The notes: generated by a model not told the origin, from the sequence alone. A stretch of 51,470 nucleotides of DNA from Palsa-1233 sp031367105 (GCA_031367105.1 JANLPG010000161.1:1-51470), one strand, 5' to 3'; counted from the first letter of the stretch, positions 25,873 to 34,889 are shown. Made by a program: numbers and translations.

Positions 25873-26382
25873 GTGCCGCGTCTCCGTCCGGAACCATCCC
25901 GTGACGCGCTGGAGGTTGATTGGGCGTTCTTCGGCGAACTTTGCCGGGCGCTCGCGCTCCGGGTCGCCCGCGACTACGACCCCGAGGTCATCGTCGGCGT
26001 TGCCAAGGCGGGAGTGATTCCCGCAGCGATCATCGCGACGATCCTCCAGCGAGACTTCGTCGCGATCGGAATCGCGCGCCCCACAGCGGATGCAGAACCG
26101 AAGCTGGTGACCGGCCCTCCGGCCTCACTCGCTGGCCGACGGGTGCTGCTGGTCGATGAGACCTGCGACACCGGCGATACGCTGAAGCTGGCGCTCCACG
26201 CCGTGAAAGGGACCCGTCCTGCCGACGTTCGCACGGCGGTCTCCTTCAAGACCGGTCGCTGGGATCCTGATTTTCACGCCTTTGAGACCGAGAAAGCGAT
26301 CGTCCTGCCGTGGGATCGCGAGGTCGTAGAGGGCGGTGAACTGGTCACGCGGCCCGACCTGCGGGGATGGCTCGCCGGCTGA
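25873..26382 (+). CDS. Phosphoribosyltransferase (xanthine/guanine type)
   Basis: This 169-aa PRTase-fold enzyme joins a purine base to PRPP in salvage. The PRPP-binding loop is VLLVDETCDTGDTL near residue 93, preceded by VIVGVAKAGVIPA, which forms the pyrophosphate loop. The C-terminal DPDFHAFETEKAIVLPWD is typical of the archaeal/bacterial Gpt-like or hypoxanthine/xanthine group. Start GTG 25873 has GAGG six bases upstream; the longer open frame runs back over the TPR gene and is not coding. It is convergent with the V4R gene, 1 base apart. The exact base used is not evident. Confidence 0.9.
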   Translation: MPRLRPEPSRDALEVDWAFFGELCRALALRVARDYDPEVIVGVAKAGVIPAAIIATILQRDFVAIGIARPTADAEPKLVTGPPASLAGRRVLLVDETCDTGDTLKLALHAVKGTRPADVRTAVSFKTGRWDPDFHAFETEKAIVLPWDREVVEGGELVTRPDLRGWLAG

Positions 26383-26383
26383 T

Positions 26384-26926
26384 TCAGCCGGGGAAGTCGC
26401 TGGAGTGGAAGGCGTCCCGCCACGCTCGCCCGGCAGCGAGTACGTCGTGGACCGTCGCCAGCGTTGCGGTCGATCCGGCGAGAAAGCGGCAGGCGGAATC
26501 ACCCCTTGAGCGGCACTCGACCTCCAGCACCGACATCGGTGCGCCGGCCTGCGCGGTCAGAAACGCCGCAAACATCCCGCAGGAGAAATGGCAGGAGGGC
26601 TGTTCGCTGCTCCCCGGCTCCGCCTCGGCCCACTCGCCCCCCTCCAGCAGCACCGCGCGCGCCCCAATCGGCGTCACGGTGACTGATCCCCACCCGAGTT
26701 CGACACAGACTTCGTCCAGCAGCGGTCCGAACCAGCGCATATCGAGCTGCCCGGCATCATCCAGGCCGGTGTGGGCGGCGATCTGATTGCGCCAGAGATC
26801 GAAGAGCGCCTCTCCCGTCGCGAACCCTGCCTCCTGGAGGATCTCTGCCGCGGTATTGGCGCTGGTGGCCTGGAGCCGATGGCGCAGGCGATGCAATGAT
26901 GCGGGTGCAATGGTGAAGCTTGGCAT
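26384..26926 (-). CDS. V4R-domain protein
   Basis: This 180-aa soluble protein holds one V4R (4-vinyl reductase-like) domain, a small-ligand sensor fold also found in XylR/DmpR regulators and the TRAPP Bet3 family. Its last third has the domain's core CHFSCGMFAAFLTAQAG and VLEVECRSRGDSACRF, with three conserved cysteines. There is no DNA-binding or ATPase part, so it is a stand-alone ligand-binding protein. A TAGCTT -10-like element lies 27 bases upstream on the minus strand (26953-26958). Its ligand is unknown. Confidence 0.85.
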   Translation of the reverse strand: MPSFTIAPASLHRLRHRLQATSANTAAEILQEAGFATGEALFDLWRNQIAAHTGLDDAGQLDMRWFGPLLDEVCVELGWGSVTVTPIGARAVLLEGGEWAEAEPGSSEQPSCHFSCGMFAAFLTAQAGAPMSVLEVECRSRGDSACRFLAGSTATLATVHDVLAAGRAWRDAFHSSDFPG

Positions 26927-26955
26927 CGACGACCAGGGTGACGAGGTTCGCGAAG

Positions 26956-28974
26956 CTAGGTCCCGGGGCCGAGGCGCCGCAAGAGCTCGGCCTCGTCGAT
27001 CACCGCAATCCCGAGCTTTTCGGCCTTCTCGAGTTTCTCCCCGGGGTCGACACCAGCCACCAGCAGCGTGGTCTTTTTTGTCACGCTACCGCCGACGGTG
27101 CCACCAGCCGCCACGACACGAGCCGCCGCCTCAGATCGCGCCAGGGTCGGGAGCGAACCCGTCAGCACGACGACCTCCCCTGTGAGCGGCCCCACGACAC
27201 GCTCGGCCCCGGGTTCGCTGCTGGTGAGGCCGTGGGCGACCAGCCGGTCGAGCAGTCCAGCGGAGGCCGGATCCTCGCAGTAACGCCGGACCGCGGCAGC
27301 GATGGTCGGTCCAACGCCCGGAACCGCTGCGATCGCGACCTCGTCGGCGGCGCGCAGGGCGAGCAGCGCCCCGAACGCGCGGGCGAGTGCGAGCGCCACC
27401 GTCTTCCCGACGTGGCGGATGCCGAGTCCGAAGAGGAGGAGCGAGAACGACCGTTTCCGGGACGCAGCGATGGCCTCGATCAGTTGAGTCGCTGACTGTT
27501 CGGCGAAGCGATCCAGCGCCACGAGCTGTTCGACAGTCAGGCGGTAGAGATCCGAGACATCGTGGATCAGGTCGGCATCGAGCAGCTGCCGGACCCGTTC
27601 GGCACCAAGGCCGCGAATGTCCATCGCGTCGCGGGAAGCAAAGTGAATGATCCCCTCGAGCAAGCGTCCGGGACAGAGGACGTTGGGGCAGTAACGCGCC
27701 ACTTCGTCGGGGTCGCGCACTGCCGGGGTGCCACAGATCGGGCAGTGGGTCAGCGGGGCGAACGGCCGCTCGGTACCGTCGCGTCGCTCCCGCAGCGGCC
27801 CGACGACCTGCGGAATGACCTCGCCGGCCCGAATGACCTCGACCCAATCGCCGATGCGGATGTCCTTCTGGGCAATCTGGTCTTCATTGTGAAGCGTGGC
27901 GCTGCCGATGGTCACGCCGCCGAGTTCGATCGGCTCGAGCACTGCCCACGGCGCCAGTGCGCCCGTTCGGCCGACATTGACCTTGATGTCCAGCAGGCGG
28001 GTCACCGCCACCTCAGGTGCGAACTTGCGTGCGATGGCCCAGCGCGGCTCCCGGTCGGAGATGGTACCCAGCTCATCCTGCAGGTCCCTTCGGTCGACCT
28101 TCACCACCACTCCGTCGGCATCGAACGGCAGCGCAGGGAGTGCCGCTTCGAGCGTCTGCACCTGACGATAGACCTCCGCCATCGTCGCGCAGCGCGCGTG
28201 ATGCGGCTCGACCTGGAAGCCCCAGCGCGAGAGGGCCGCCAACATTCCCTGATGGGTGGGCGAGGGTGCCGGTCCCTCGATTGCCTCGACGTGAAAGGCG
28301 AAGCAACGCAGACGGCGGCTCCGGGTGATCGCCGGATCGAGCTGGCGGAGCGCCCCGGCCGCTGCGTTGCGCGGATTCGCGAATCCGGCTTCTCCAGCGC
28401 GCGCGCGTTGCGCATTCAGCCTGGCGAAAGCACGGTGGGCGAAGTAGACCTCGCCGCGGACTTCCATCAGTGAAGGCCAGTCTCCATCCGCGAGCTCCAG
28501 CGGGATGTCGTCGATGGTACGCAAGTTTGCGGTGACATTTTCCCCGACACGGCCATTGCCACGAGTCGCGCCGGTGACCAATCGGCCATCCCGGTAGGTC
28601 AGGCAGACTGCGGTGCCATCGATCTTCACTTCGACGGCATATCCCGCGCTCCGTACTGCCGGTGCCAGCCGGGCGTTGCGCTCCTCCCACGCCACCAGTT
28701 CCTCGTCGGAGAAGGCGTTGGCCAGTGAGAGCATCGGGCGAAGGTGCGTGTGCTTCGGGAGGTGTGCAGCGGGTGCGCCGCCGACCCTGCGGGTGGGAGA
28801 ATCAGCCGCCGCCAGCTCGAGGTGCTCCGCCTCGATCGCCTGCAGCCGTCGGAAGAGCTGGTCGTACTCGGCGTCACTGATTTCCGGCGTGTCGAGTTCG
28901 TAGTAGGCGCGATTCGCCCGGAGGAGTTGGCTCCGGAGCTCCTCTGCTTCCGCCGCGACGCTGCGGGAACTCAT
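26956..28974 (-). CDS. ligA: NAD-dependent DNA ligase
   Basis: LigA seals nicks in replication and repair using NAD+. The 672-aa protein begins at ATG 28974 (MSSRSVAAEAEELRSQ), with the Ia domain first, then the adenylation motif VEVKIDGTAV whose lysine carries AMP. Next come the OB-fold region, the four-cysteine zinc finger (CPICG and CPNVLCPG), a helix-hairpin-helix region (FGLGIRHVGKT) and a C-terminal BRCT domain starting GEVVVLTGSLP. Length is typical. The stop of the upstream TPR gene overlaps the start as ATGA. The longer open frame upstream lies in another frame of the TPR gene. Confidence 0.97.
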   Translation of the reverse strand: MSSRSVAAEAEELRSQLLRANRAYYELDTPEISDAEYDQLFRRLQAIEAEHLELAAADSPTRRVGGAPAAHLPKHTHLRPMLSLANAFSDEELVAWEERNARLAPAVRSAGYAVEVKIDGTAVCLTYRDGRLVTGATRGNGRVGENVTANLRTIDDIPLELADGDWPSLMEVRGEVYFAHRAFARLNAQRARAGEAGFANPRNAAAGALRQLDPAITRSRRLRCFAFHVEAIEGPAPSPTHQGMLAALSRWGFQVEPHHARCATMAEVYRQVQTLEAALPALPFDADGVVVKVDRRDLQDELGTISDREPRWAIARKFAPEVAVTRLLDIKVNVGRTGALAPWAVLEPIELGGVTIGSATLHNEDQIAQKDIRIGDWVEVIRAGEVIPQVVGPLRERRDGTERPFAPLTHCPICGTPAVRDPDEVARYCPNVLCPGRLLEGIIHFASRDAMDIRGLGAERVRQLLDADLIHDVSDLYRLTVEQLVALDRFAEQSATQLIEAIAASRKRSFSLLLFGLGIRHVGKTVALALARAFGALLALRAADEVAIAAVPGVGPTIAAAVRRYCEDPASAGLLDRLVAHGLTSSEPGAERVVGPLTGEVVVLTGSLPTLARSEAAARVVAAGGTVGGSVTKKTTLLVAGVDPGEKLEKAEKLGIAVIDEAELLRRLGPGT

Positions 28975-29768
28975 GGTTTGAGTTTCGTGGCGATCCGGCC
29001 ACCGAGCGCCATCGCCTGGCGGCGGTAGTTGAGGTCCATCGGCTCGATCGGCGGCAAGGTCACGAGGGTGTCGATCTGCGCCTTCGCCTCTCGCCACCGC
29101 TCGCGATCCACGAGAACGGTCGCCAGATCGAGCCGGTGAAAGATCCTCGTCGGGTCGAGCGTCACCGCGGTCCGCAGGTTGTGTTCCGCCTCGTCCCACG
29201 AGGCCTGGTCGAAGATCGCTGCTCCCAGGAAGGTCTTGGCGAAAAACTTCTGGAGGGCCGAGAGCCGCATGATTTCCGCGTGCCAGCGGCCGAGCAGGTG
29301 GTAGGCGCCGTCGTGCCGCGGGTCGAGCTCAATGGCGTTCCGGGCCTCGTTGTAGATCTCGGCGGCACGTTTGATTCGTTGTCTGGGGCCGACTGTGAGC
29401 GAGGCCCGGCCCTCGGCCGTGCCGAGGGCAAAGTGGCCGTCGGCGCCCGAGGGCTTCGCCGCCACGGCCCGACGAGCGTAGCTTTCGGCCTGGGCGTAGA
29501 GGGAGTCACGGGTCGGGCTCTTCTGTTCGTCCGGTGTCTGGAGTCCGATGTTGACCAGCACCATCGCCAGCCGCCAGTTGGCCTCATAACTGTCGGGCTG
29601 CTCGCGCACCGCCTGTTCCAGCTCCCGTCGGGCGGTCAGGTAGTCGTGATCGTGCATTGCCGAACTGCCGCGCCCCAGCGCGCCACCCTGGCCACGGGCC
29701 AGCTGCGGAGCTGCAAGTGTCAACGTCACAATGGTGGCCCACGAGGCAATCCGGTCGATTCTGGTCAT
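28971..29768 (-). CDS. Exported TPR-type protein
   Basis: This 265-aa protein starts at ATG 29768 with AGGA eight bases upstream, and opens with a signal peptide (MTRIDRIASWATIVTLTLAA). The rest is mainly helical repeats: MHDHDYLTARRELEQAVREQ, AEIYNEARNAIELDPRHDGA and EAEHNLRTAVTLDPTRI, each spaced like TPR units. It resembles the exported regulator of microtubule dynamics-like TPR proteins often found in environmental genomes, but I cannot name a family with certainty. It is encoded before ligA with an ATGA overlap and divergent from the phosphorylase gene, 41 bases apart. It probably works in the periplasm as a scaffold. Confidence 0.8.
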   Translation of the reverse strand: MTRIDRIASWATIVTLTLAAPQLARGQGGALGRGSSAMHDHDYLTARRELEQAVREQPDSYEANWRLAMVLVNIGLQTPDEQKSPTRDSLYAQAESYARRAVAAKPSGADGHFALGTAEGRASLTVGPRQRIKRAAEIYNEARNAIELDPRHDGAYHLLGRWHAEIMRLSALQKFFAKTFLGAAIFDQASWDEAEHNLRTAVTLDPTRIFHRLDLATVLVDRERWREAKAQIDTLVTLPPIEPMDLNYRRQAMALGGRIATKLKP

Positions 29769-29809
29769 CACTTTTCCTGAAGATGCAGGGCCACACGGCC
29801 CGGGGCTGA

Positions 29810-31147
29810 ATGGTCGTTCCACGCCTGATCGAACGCAAGCGAGACGGCGGTGTGCTCACCGGGGACGAGTGGCGGAGCCTGATCCGGCACTACACGGACG
29901 GTGGCGTGCCCGATTACCAGATGGCCGCACTCGCGATGGCGATTTTCTACCGGGGCCTCGCGCCCGACGAACTTTCTGCACTGACCGACGCGATGCTCAC
30001 CTCAGGCGAGCGGCTGCATTTCGAGGGTGAGGCGCGGCCTCGCGTCGACAAGCACTCCACCGGTGGCGTTGGCGACAAGACCTCGCTGCTGCTTGCCCCG
30101 ATGCTTGCAGCCTCCGGCGTGCTGGTCCCGATGATGTCAGGTCGCGGACTCGGGCACACGGGTGGGACTCTCGACAAGCTCGAGTCGATCCCCGGCTTTC
30201 GGACCGCTCTCTCCCTTCGCGAGGCGGAGGCACAGGTGCGTGACATCGGCGCGGCGATGCTGGGACAAACCGCCGAGATCGCCCCGGCCGACGGCAAACT
30301 CTACGCGCTGCGGGACGTCACCGCCACGGTGGAGTCAATCCCGCTGATCAGTGCCAGCATTATGTCCAAGAAGCTCGCCGAGGGGCTCACCGGCCTCGTG
30401 CTCGATGTGAAGATCGGCTCCGGTGCGTTTCTGCCGGAGGAGGCGCGCGCACTCGAGCTGGCGCGAACAATGATCGCGTTGGGCGAGGCGCGTGGCTGTC
30501 CCACCGTCGCGTTGGTGACGGCGATGGACCGGCCGCTCGGCGTGGCGTGCGGCAACGCCCTCGAGGTGGTGGAATCGATCGCCGGACTCCGCGGCCACGG
30601 CCCCGACGACCTGATGGAGGTCACCTTCGCGCTCGGCATCGAAATGCTCCTGCTCGCCAAGATCGACGCCGACCCGCTCTCGGCCCGCACGCGGCTGGTG
30701 CGGACCATCACGTCGGGCACGGCACTCGAGGTGCTGCGCCGGATGATCGCGGCTCAAGGAGGGGATCCGGCGGTGGTGGATCACCCCGAACGACTTCCGC
30801 GTGCTCCCGTGCAGCAGGACGTGCGCGCGGACCGGGACGGTGTGGTCGTCCAGGTCGAGCCGCGTGCGCTCGGGCGCGCCATCATCGAACTCGGCGGCGG
30901 CAGGCGGGTGGCGACCGATTCGGTTTTGCCCGATGTCGGCCTGGAGGTCTTCGCGAAACCGGGGAACCCGGTTCGCTGCGGTGATCGCCTGGCCGTCATT
31001 CACGCCCGCACTCCGGACGCTGCCAGCGCGGTGAGTCCCGCGGTACTCGCCGCGATCACGATCGGGGAGCAGGCGGTACCGCCATTGCCACTCGTCGCCT
31101 GGCGCGTCAGCGCCGCTGGCCAGCAACCCTATGGAGCAAGCCTGTGA
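29810..31147 (+). CDS. Pyrimidine-nucleoside phosphorylase / thymidine phosphorylase
   Basis: This 445-aa enzyme cleaves thymidine or uridine with phosphate to the base and (deoxy)ribose 1-phosphate. It has VDKHSTGGVGDKTSL and the family signature SGRGLGHTGGTLDKLE, the phosphate-binding ADGKLYALRD segment, SIMSKKLAEGL and a C-terminal swivelling domain from about residue 340. Together with Tdk it completes thymidine salvage and degradation in the window. The ATG at 29810 gives MVVPRLIERKRDG, as in homologues. Its stop overlaps the small membrane gene as GTGA. Confidence 0.95.
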   Translation: MVVPRLIERKRDGGVLTGDEWRSLIRHYTDGGVPDYQMAALAMAIFYRGLAPDELSALTDAMLTSGERLHFEGEARPRVDKHSTGGVGDKTSLLLAPMLAASGVLVPMMSGRGLGHTGGTLDKLESIPGFRTALSLREAEAQVRDIGAAMLGQTAEIAPADGKLYALRDVTATVESIPLISASIMSKKLAEGLTGLVLDVKIGSGAFLPEEARALELARTMIALGEARGCPTVALVTAMDRPLGVACGNALEVVESIAGLRGHGPDDLMEVTFALGIEMLLLAKIDADPLSARTRLVRTITSGTALEVLRRMIAAQGGDPAVVDHPERLPRAPVQQDVRADRDGVVVQVEPRALGRAIIELGGGRRVATDSVLPDVGLEVFAKPGNPVRCGDRLAVIHARTPDAASAVSPAVLAAITIGEQAVPPLPLVAWRVSAAGQQPYGASL

Positions 31148-31404
31148 GCACCCTCATCGTCATTGCCCTGGTGGCCGCCTTCCTCGTCTGGCTCCTCGGC
31201 CTGGGGAGGGGCCGACGCGTCGTGGCAGCGGAAGACGACGTCGTGACTCCCCTCGACGAGAACGAACTGGAGGCGGCTGAGCGCGAGGTGCGGAATGATG
31301 GCACCGCGCGTCCGATCGGCGAGGCAATGGCTGATGAGGAAGGGGGCGACGACGATGACTGGGGTCCGGGGAGCGGCCGATCGTCGTTGCCGGGGATTCT
31401 GTGA
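31144..31404 (+). CDS. Small membrane protein, 86 aa
   Basis: This protein opens with one hydrophobic helix (LIVIALVAAFLVWLLGLG), followed by a basic GRGRRVV stop-transfer and an acidic, probably disordered tail rich in Asp and Glu (EEGGDDDDWGPGSG). The tail would be cytoplasmic by the positive-inside rule. It starts at GTG 31144 overlapping the phosphorylase stop. I recognise no family, and the link with the phosphorylase may be only transcriptional. Confidence 0.7.
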   Translation: MSTLIVIALVAAFLVWLLGLGRGRRVVAAEDDVVTPLDENELEAAEREVRNDGTARPIGEAMADEEGGDDDDWGPGSGRSSLPGIL

Positions 31405-31426
31405 AAGGATGCTGGAGGGTAGCTCA

Positions 31427-31512
31427 GGGATGATGGATAATGGATGATGGAGGATGGAGCTGAGGGGCTTGATGTCACTATCCACCATCCCCGATCCATT
31501 ATCCGTCATCCC
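31427..31512. repeat. Long imperfect inverted repeat between convergent genes
   Basis: The 19-base arm 31427-31445 (GGGATGATGGATAATGGAT) pairs with 31494-31512 with a single G-U pair, enclosing a GAT-repeat-rich arm and a matching ATCC-rich arm that extend the duplex. It lies 22 bases after the small membrane gene and 7 bases before the gyrB stop. It may terminate both convergent transcripts or be a dispersed repeat family; it has no T-run. Confidence 0.7.
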
Positions 31513-31518
31513 TCGTCG

Positions 31519-33453
31519 CTAGACGTCCAGCACACTCACGAACTTCGCATTTGCCTCGATGAAGAGCCGGCGCGGCTCAACGTCATCTCCCATCAGTTCG
31601 TCGAACAACTTGGACGCCTCGACCGCGTCCTGCAGCGTCACTCGCAGGATGGTGCGGGTGTCGGGGTCCATCGTCGTCTTCCAGAGTTGCTCGGGGTTCA
31701 TCTCGCCCAGTCCCTTGTAGCGCTGGCTCATCACGTTTCCCTTGGAGCCTTCGAGCCGCTTGGTGAAGGCGTCGCGCTCCTCCTCGGTGTAGGCGTAGTA
31801 CTCCTCACGCCCCTTGGCCACGCGGTAGAGGGGAGGCTGCGCGATGTAGATGTAGCCTGCCTCGATCAGCTCCGGCATCTGCCGGAAGAAGAACGTCAGC
31901 AGCAGCGTCCGGATATGGGCGCCGTCGACATCGGCGTCGGTCATCAGGATGATCTTGTGGTACCGCGCCTCCTCGATCTTGAAATCCTCGCGTACCCCGC
32001 AGCCGATTGCAGTGATCATCGCGCGAATTTCCTCATTGCCGAGGATCTTGTCGATCCGCGCCCGCTCGACGTTCAGGATCTTGCCACGCAGCGGCAGGAT
32101 CGCCTGGAAGGAACGGTTCCGCCCCTGTTTGGCGGAGCCACCGGCAGAGTCGCCCTCGACCAGGTAGATCTCGCACAGCGACGGGTCGTCGAGGGAACAG
32201 TCGGCGAGCTTGCCAGGAAGCACCGCGTTCTCCAGCCCGGACTTCTTGCGGACCAGGTCGCGTGCCTTGCGGGCCGCCTCGCGCGCCCGCGCCGAACTGA
32301 TCGCCTTCTCGACGATGGCGCGGCCCACGGCGGGGTTTTCCTCGAGGAACTGCCCCAGGTGTTCGTTGACGACGGCGCGGACGATCCCCTCGACCTCGCC
32401 GTTGCCCAGCTTGGTCTTGGTCTGCCCCTCGAACTGTGGCTCGCGCACCTTGACGTGCAGGACGCAGGTCAGTCCTTCCCGGGCATCATCGCCGCTGAGC
32501 GTGAAGCTCTCCTTCTTCATCGCCGTCGACTTCTTCGCGACTTCATTGATGGTGCGCGTCAGCGCCGAGCGGAAGCCGGTGAGGTGTGTGCCGCCCTCGT
32601 GCGTGTTGATGTTGTTCACGAAGGTGAAGGTGTTCTCGTTGTAGCCTTCCTCGTATTGCAGCGCGATGTCGACATCCACATCGTCGCGCGTCGCCGAGAA
32701 ATGCACCGGCTTCGGGTGCAGCGTCTTCTTGTTGCGATTCAGCCAGGTGACGAACTCGACCAGACCACCCTTGTAGTGAAAGGTCTCGGTCCGGGGCGTC
32801 TCGTCGCGCTCATCGGTCAGGTTGATGTTGATGCCGCCATTCAGGAACGCCAGCTGGCGCAACCGGTCGGCGAGCGTACTCCACGAGAACTCCAGGACAT
32901 TGAAAATCTCGGGATCGGGCTTGAAGTGGACGGTCGTGCCGGTGCCGGCGGCCATCCCGATGACGGTGAGCTTTTGCAAGGTGTGGCCGCGGACGAACGA
33001 CATCTGGTGCCGGGCACCGGCACGGTCGACGGTCACCGTGAGCTTCTCCGACAGTGCATTGACCACCGAGACTCCGACGCCGTGCAGGCCGCCAGAGACC
33101 TTGTAGGAGTTCTTGTCGAACTTGCCGCCGGCGTGGAGCACCGTGAGCGCCAGTTCGACGCCCGGGATCCCTTCGGTGGGATGGAGATCCACCGGGATGC
33201 CGCGACCATCGTCCGCCACCGTGATCGAGTTGTCGCGATGAATCGTGACGTCGATATGGGTGGCGTAGCCGGCAAGGGCCTCGTCGATGGAGTTGTCGAC
33301 CACCTCGTACACCAGGTGGTGGAGGCCGTTTTCGCCGGTCGAGCCGATGTACATCCCCGGCCGTTTGCGAACCGCCTCGAGTCCTTTGAGGACAGTGATG
33401 CTGTCGGCGCCGTAGTCCTGGTTCCCGTTTGCGTCGTTGTCGTCCTTCGCCAT
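31519..33453 (-). CDS. gyrB: DNA gyrase subunit B
   Basis: GyrB is the ATPase subunit of DNA gyrase, which introduces negative supercoils. The 644-aa protein has the GHKL ATPase motifs VVDNSIDEA, DDGRGIPV and GGLHGVGVSVVN, the transducer lysine region, and TOPRIM motifs YLVEGDSAGGSAKQGR and MTDADVDGAHIRTL, ending in the conserved KFVSVLDV. Length fits the short (non-insert) bacterial GyrB. It is last in the echA - recF - dciA - gyrB string, 21 bases after dciA. ParE cannot be formally excluded, but the recF/dciA context supports GyrB. Confidence 0.97.
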   Translation of the reverse strand: MAKDDNDANGNQDYGADSITVLKGLEAVRKRPGMYIGSTGENGLHHLVYEVVDNSIDEALAGYATHIDVTIHRDNSITVADDGRGIPVDLHPTEGIPGVELALTVLHAGGKFDKNSYKVSGGLHGVGVSVVNALSEKLTVTVDRAGARHQMSFVRGHTLQKLTVIGMAAGTGTTVHFKPDPEIFNVLEFSWSTLADRLRQLAFLNGGININLTDERDETPRTETFHYKGGLVEFVTWLNRNKKTLHPKPVHFSATRDDVDVDIALQYEEGYNENTFTFVNNINTHEGGTHLTGFRSALTRTINEVAKKSTAMKKESFTLSGDDAREGLTCVLHVKVREPQFEGQTKTKLGNGEVEGIVRAVVNEHLGQFLEENPAVGRAIVEKAISSARAREAARKARDLVRKKSGLENAVLPGKLADCSLDDPSLCEIYLVEGDSAGGSAKQGRNRSFQAILPLRGKILNVERARIDKILGNEEIRAMITAIGCGVREDFKIEEARYHKIILMTDADVDGAHIRTLLLTFFFRQMPELIEAGYIYIAQPPLYRVAKGREEYYAYTEEERDAFTKRLEGSKGNVMSQRYKGLGEMNPEQLWKTTMDPDTRTILRVTLQDAVEASKLFDELMGDDVEPRRLFIEANAKFVSVLDV

Positions 33454-33474
33454 GCGTCCTCGCTTACGAAACGT

Positions 33475-33816
33475 TCAGGGCTGGTCCAACGGACCAACCG
33501 TCCAGCGGATATGCAGTACCCGGCCTTTGCGCGCCCCGTTCACACGCGCCAGGATCCGCGGTGTCATCAGGCCGAGCTCCGTCGCCCAGGCGTGGGTTGC
33601 CACCCGAACCATCAAGGTGCCGTCCGGGGTAACCGACAGCGCCTTCGTCACAGCGGCGATCTGCGGTCCCACGACCTCGGGCCACGCTTCCACCGCGACC
33701 GCCAGATCGAGTCGCTTGGCGTACCCCGTCCGCTTCACCCACGAGGCCAGCGCGTCGGCAAATGGGACCGGGCGCGCGGGAACGTTCACATCGGGTGATC
33801 CCGTACGACGCCTCAC
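33475..33816 (-). CDS. dciA: DUF721/DciA-like replicative helicase loader
   Basis: DciA loads the replicative helicase DnaB in bacteria lacking DnaC. This 113-aa protein has the DUF721 core: FADALASWVKRTGYAKRL, VEAWPEVVGPQIAAVTKAL, GTLMVRVATHAWATEL, and a final LHIRW strand. GTG 33816 overlaps the recF stop as GTGA, like the other gene joins here; an ATG at 33855 would place 13 extra residues inside recF. Its place between recF and gyrB is the common dciA context. The first 10 residues are likely flexible. Confidence 0.88.
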   Translation of the reverse strand: MRRRTGSPDVNVPARPVPFADALASWVKRTGYAKRLDLAVAVEAWPEVVGPQIAAVTKALSVTPDGTLMVRVATHAWATELGLMTPRILARVNGARKGRVLHIRWTVGPLDQP

Positions 33817-34889
33817 GTTGCCACGCTCATCACCGTCCCGTCCAGCAACTGCCATCGCGGCAAGCGCAGTTCGTGCGGCAGGTCGTCAGGGCGCGGCGCC
33901 GTCACGATCCGTTGGCCCGGCCGCGCCACCAGGCGCGCCGCGAGCCGAGCCTGCCGTGTCGCATCGAGCGCGGCGAACACATCGTCGACCAGCAGGGCGG
34001 GGCGGATTCCGCGCGCCTGCGCGAGCGTTTCCAGCTCCAGCAATCGCAACGCGATCGCCGCCGAGCGCTGCTGGCCGGTACTGCCGTAGTCCCGCAGCGT
34101 GTGGCCGCCGAGTTGCAGCACCAGGTCGTCGCGATGCGGCCCCACGTGGGTCTGGCCACGCGCCAGATCGCGAATGCGTGCGGCCGCGAGCTTCGGACCC
34201 CAGGCCGGCGGATCAACCAGTGTCTCGTCGCCACGATAGCGCATCCCGACCGCCGCGTGCTCACCGAGGGCGGTCAACTCGTCCTGCCACGGCGTCACCG
34301 CGGCTTCGGCCCAGATCAGCCGACGCTGGATCACCTCGGCTCCGCTCTTCGCCAAGGGCCCGTCGAAGGCCTCGGTGGAGCGGCCGTCTCCGGAGCGGAG
34401 CGCGGCATTGCGCTGGGCCAGTGCGGCCCGGTAGCGCAGCAGGGCCTCAAGATACGCTCGGTCGGCGAGCGAGAGCATTCGGTCGAGCCACCGCCGCCGT
34501 TCGGCGGCACCTCCCTGCACCAGCGCCAGATCGGTCGGCAAGAAGGCGACCGCCAGCCAGCGACCCAATGCAGCCGTGATCGTCGTCTGTTCCACCCCAT
34601 CGAGCACGATGCGTTTCCGGCGTGTCGCACTACTCCAGGTGGTCGCGATCTCGCAGCCGTCGGCGAGGGTCACCGAGACGTGGAAACCGGGGCCGCCAAA
34701 CCGCGCCACCTCGCGATCGGCGGCGCCCCGTACCGAGCGAAACAACACCGGGTAGGCGAGTGCCTCGAGCAAGTTGGTCTTTCCGTGTCCGTTCGGCCCG
34801 ACCAGCGCGACCCCCTCCGGCGGCAGCTCGAGCACGGCGTCGCCGAGGTTGCGGAAGCTCCGCACCAGCAGCGTCGCCGCCTGCATCAT
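33813..34889 (-). CDS. recF: RecF recombination mediator
   Basis: RecF helps load RecA on gapped DNA with RecO and RecR. The 358-aa protein has Walker A LVGPNGHGKTNLLEA, the C-terminal signature STGQQRSAAIALRLLEL and Walker B LLVDDVFAALDATRQARL, an SMC-type ATPase without long coiled coil. Length matches RecF. It starts at ATG 34889, two bases after the enoyl-CoA hydratase stop, with a second ATG immediately following. Here it is coupled to dciA and gyrB but not to dnaA or dnaN, which lie elsewhere. Confidence 0.95.
   Translation of the reverse strand: MMQAATLLVRSFRNLGDAVLELPPEGVALVGPNGHGKTNLLEALAYPVLFRSVRGAADREVARFGGPGFHVSVTLADGCEIATTWSSATRRKRIVLDGVEQTTITAALGRWLAVAFLPTDLALVQGGAAERRRWLDRMLSLADRAYLEALLRYRAALAQRNAALRSGDGRSTEAFDGPLAKSGAEVIQRRLIWAEAAVTPWQDELTALGEHAAVGMRYRGDETLVDPPAWGPKLAAARIRDLARGQTHVGPHRDDLVLQLGGHTLRDYGSTGQQRSAAIALRLLELETLAQARGIRPALLVDDVFAALDATRQARLAARLVARPGQRIVTAPRPDDLPHELRLPRWQLLDGTVMSVAT

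Noticed and set aside
31444..33798. A 784-codon open frame on the plus strand across gyrB
   Set aside because: It is antisense to the unmistakable GyrB protein and has no recognisable domain.
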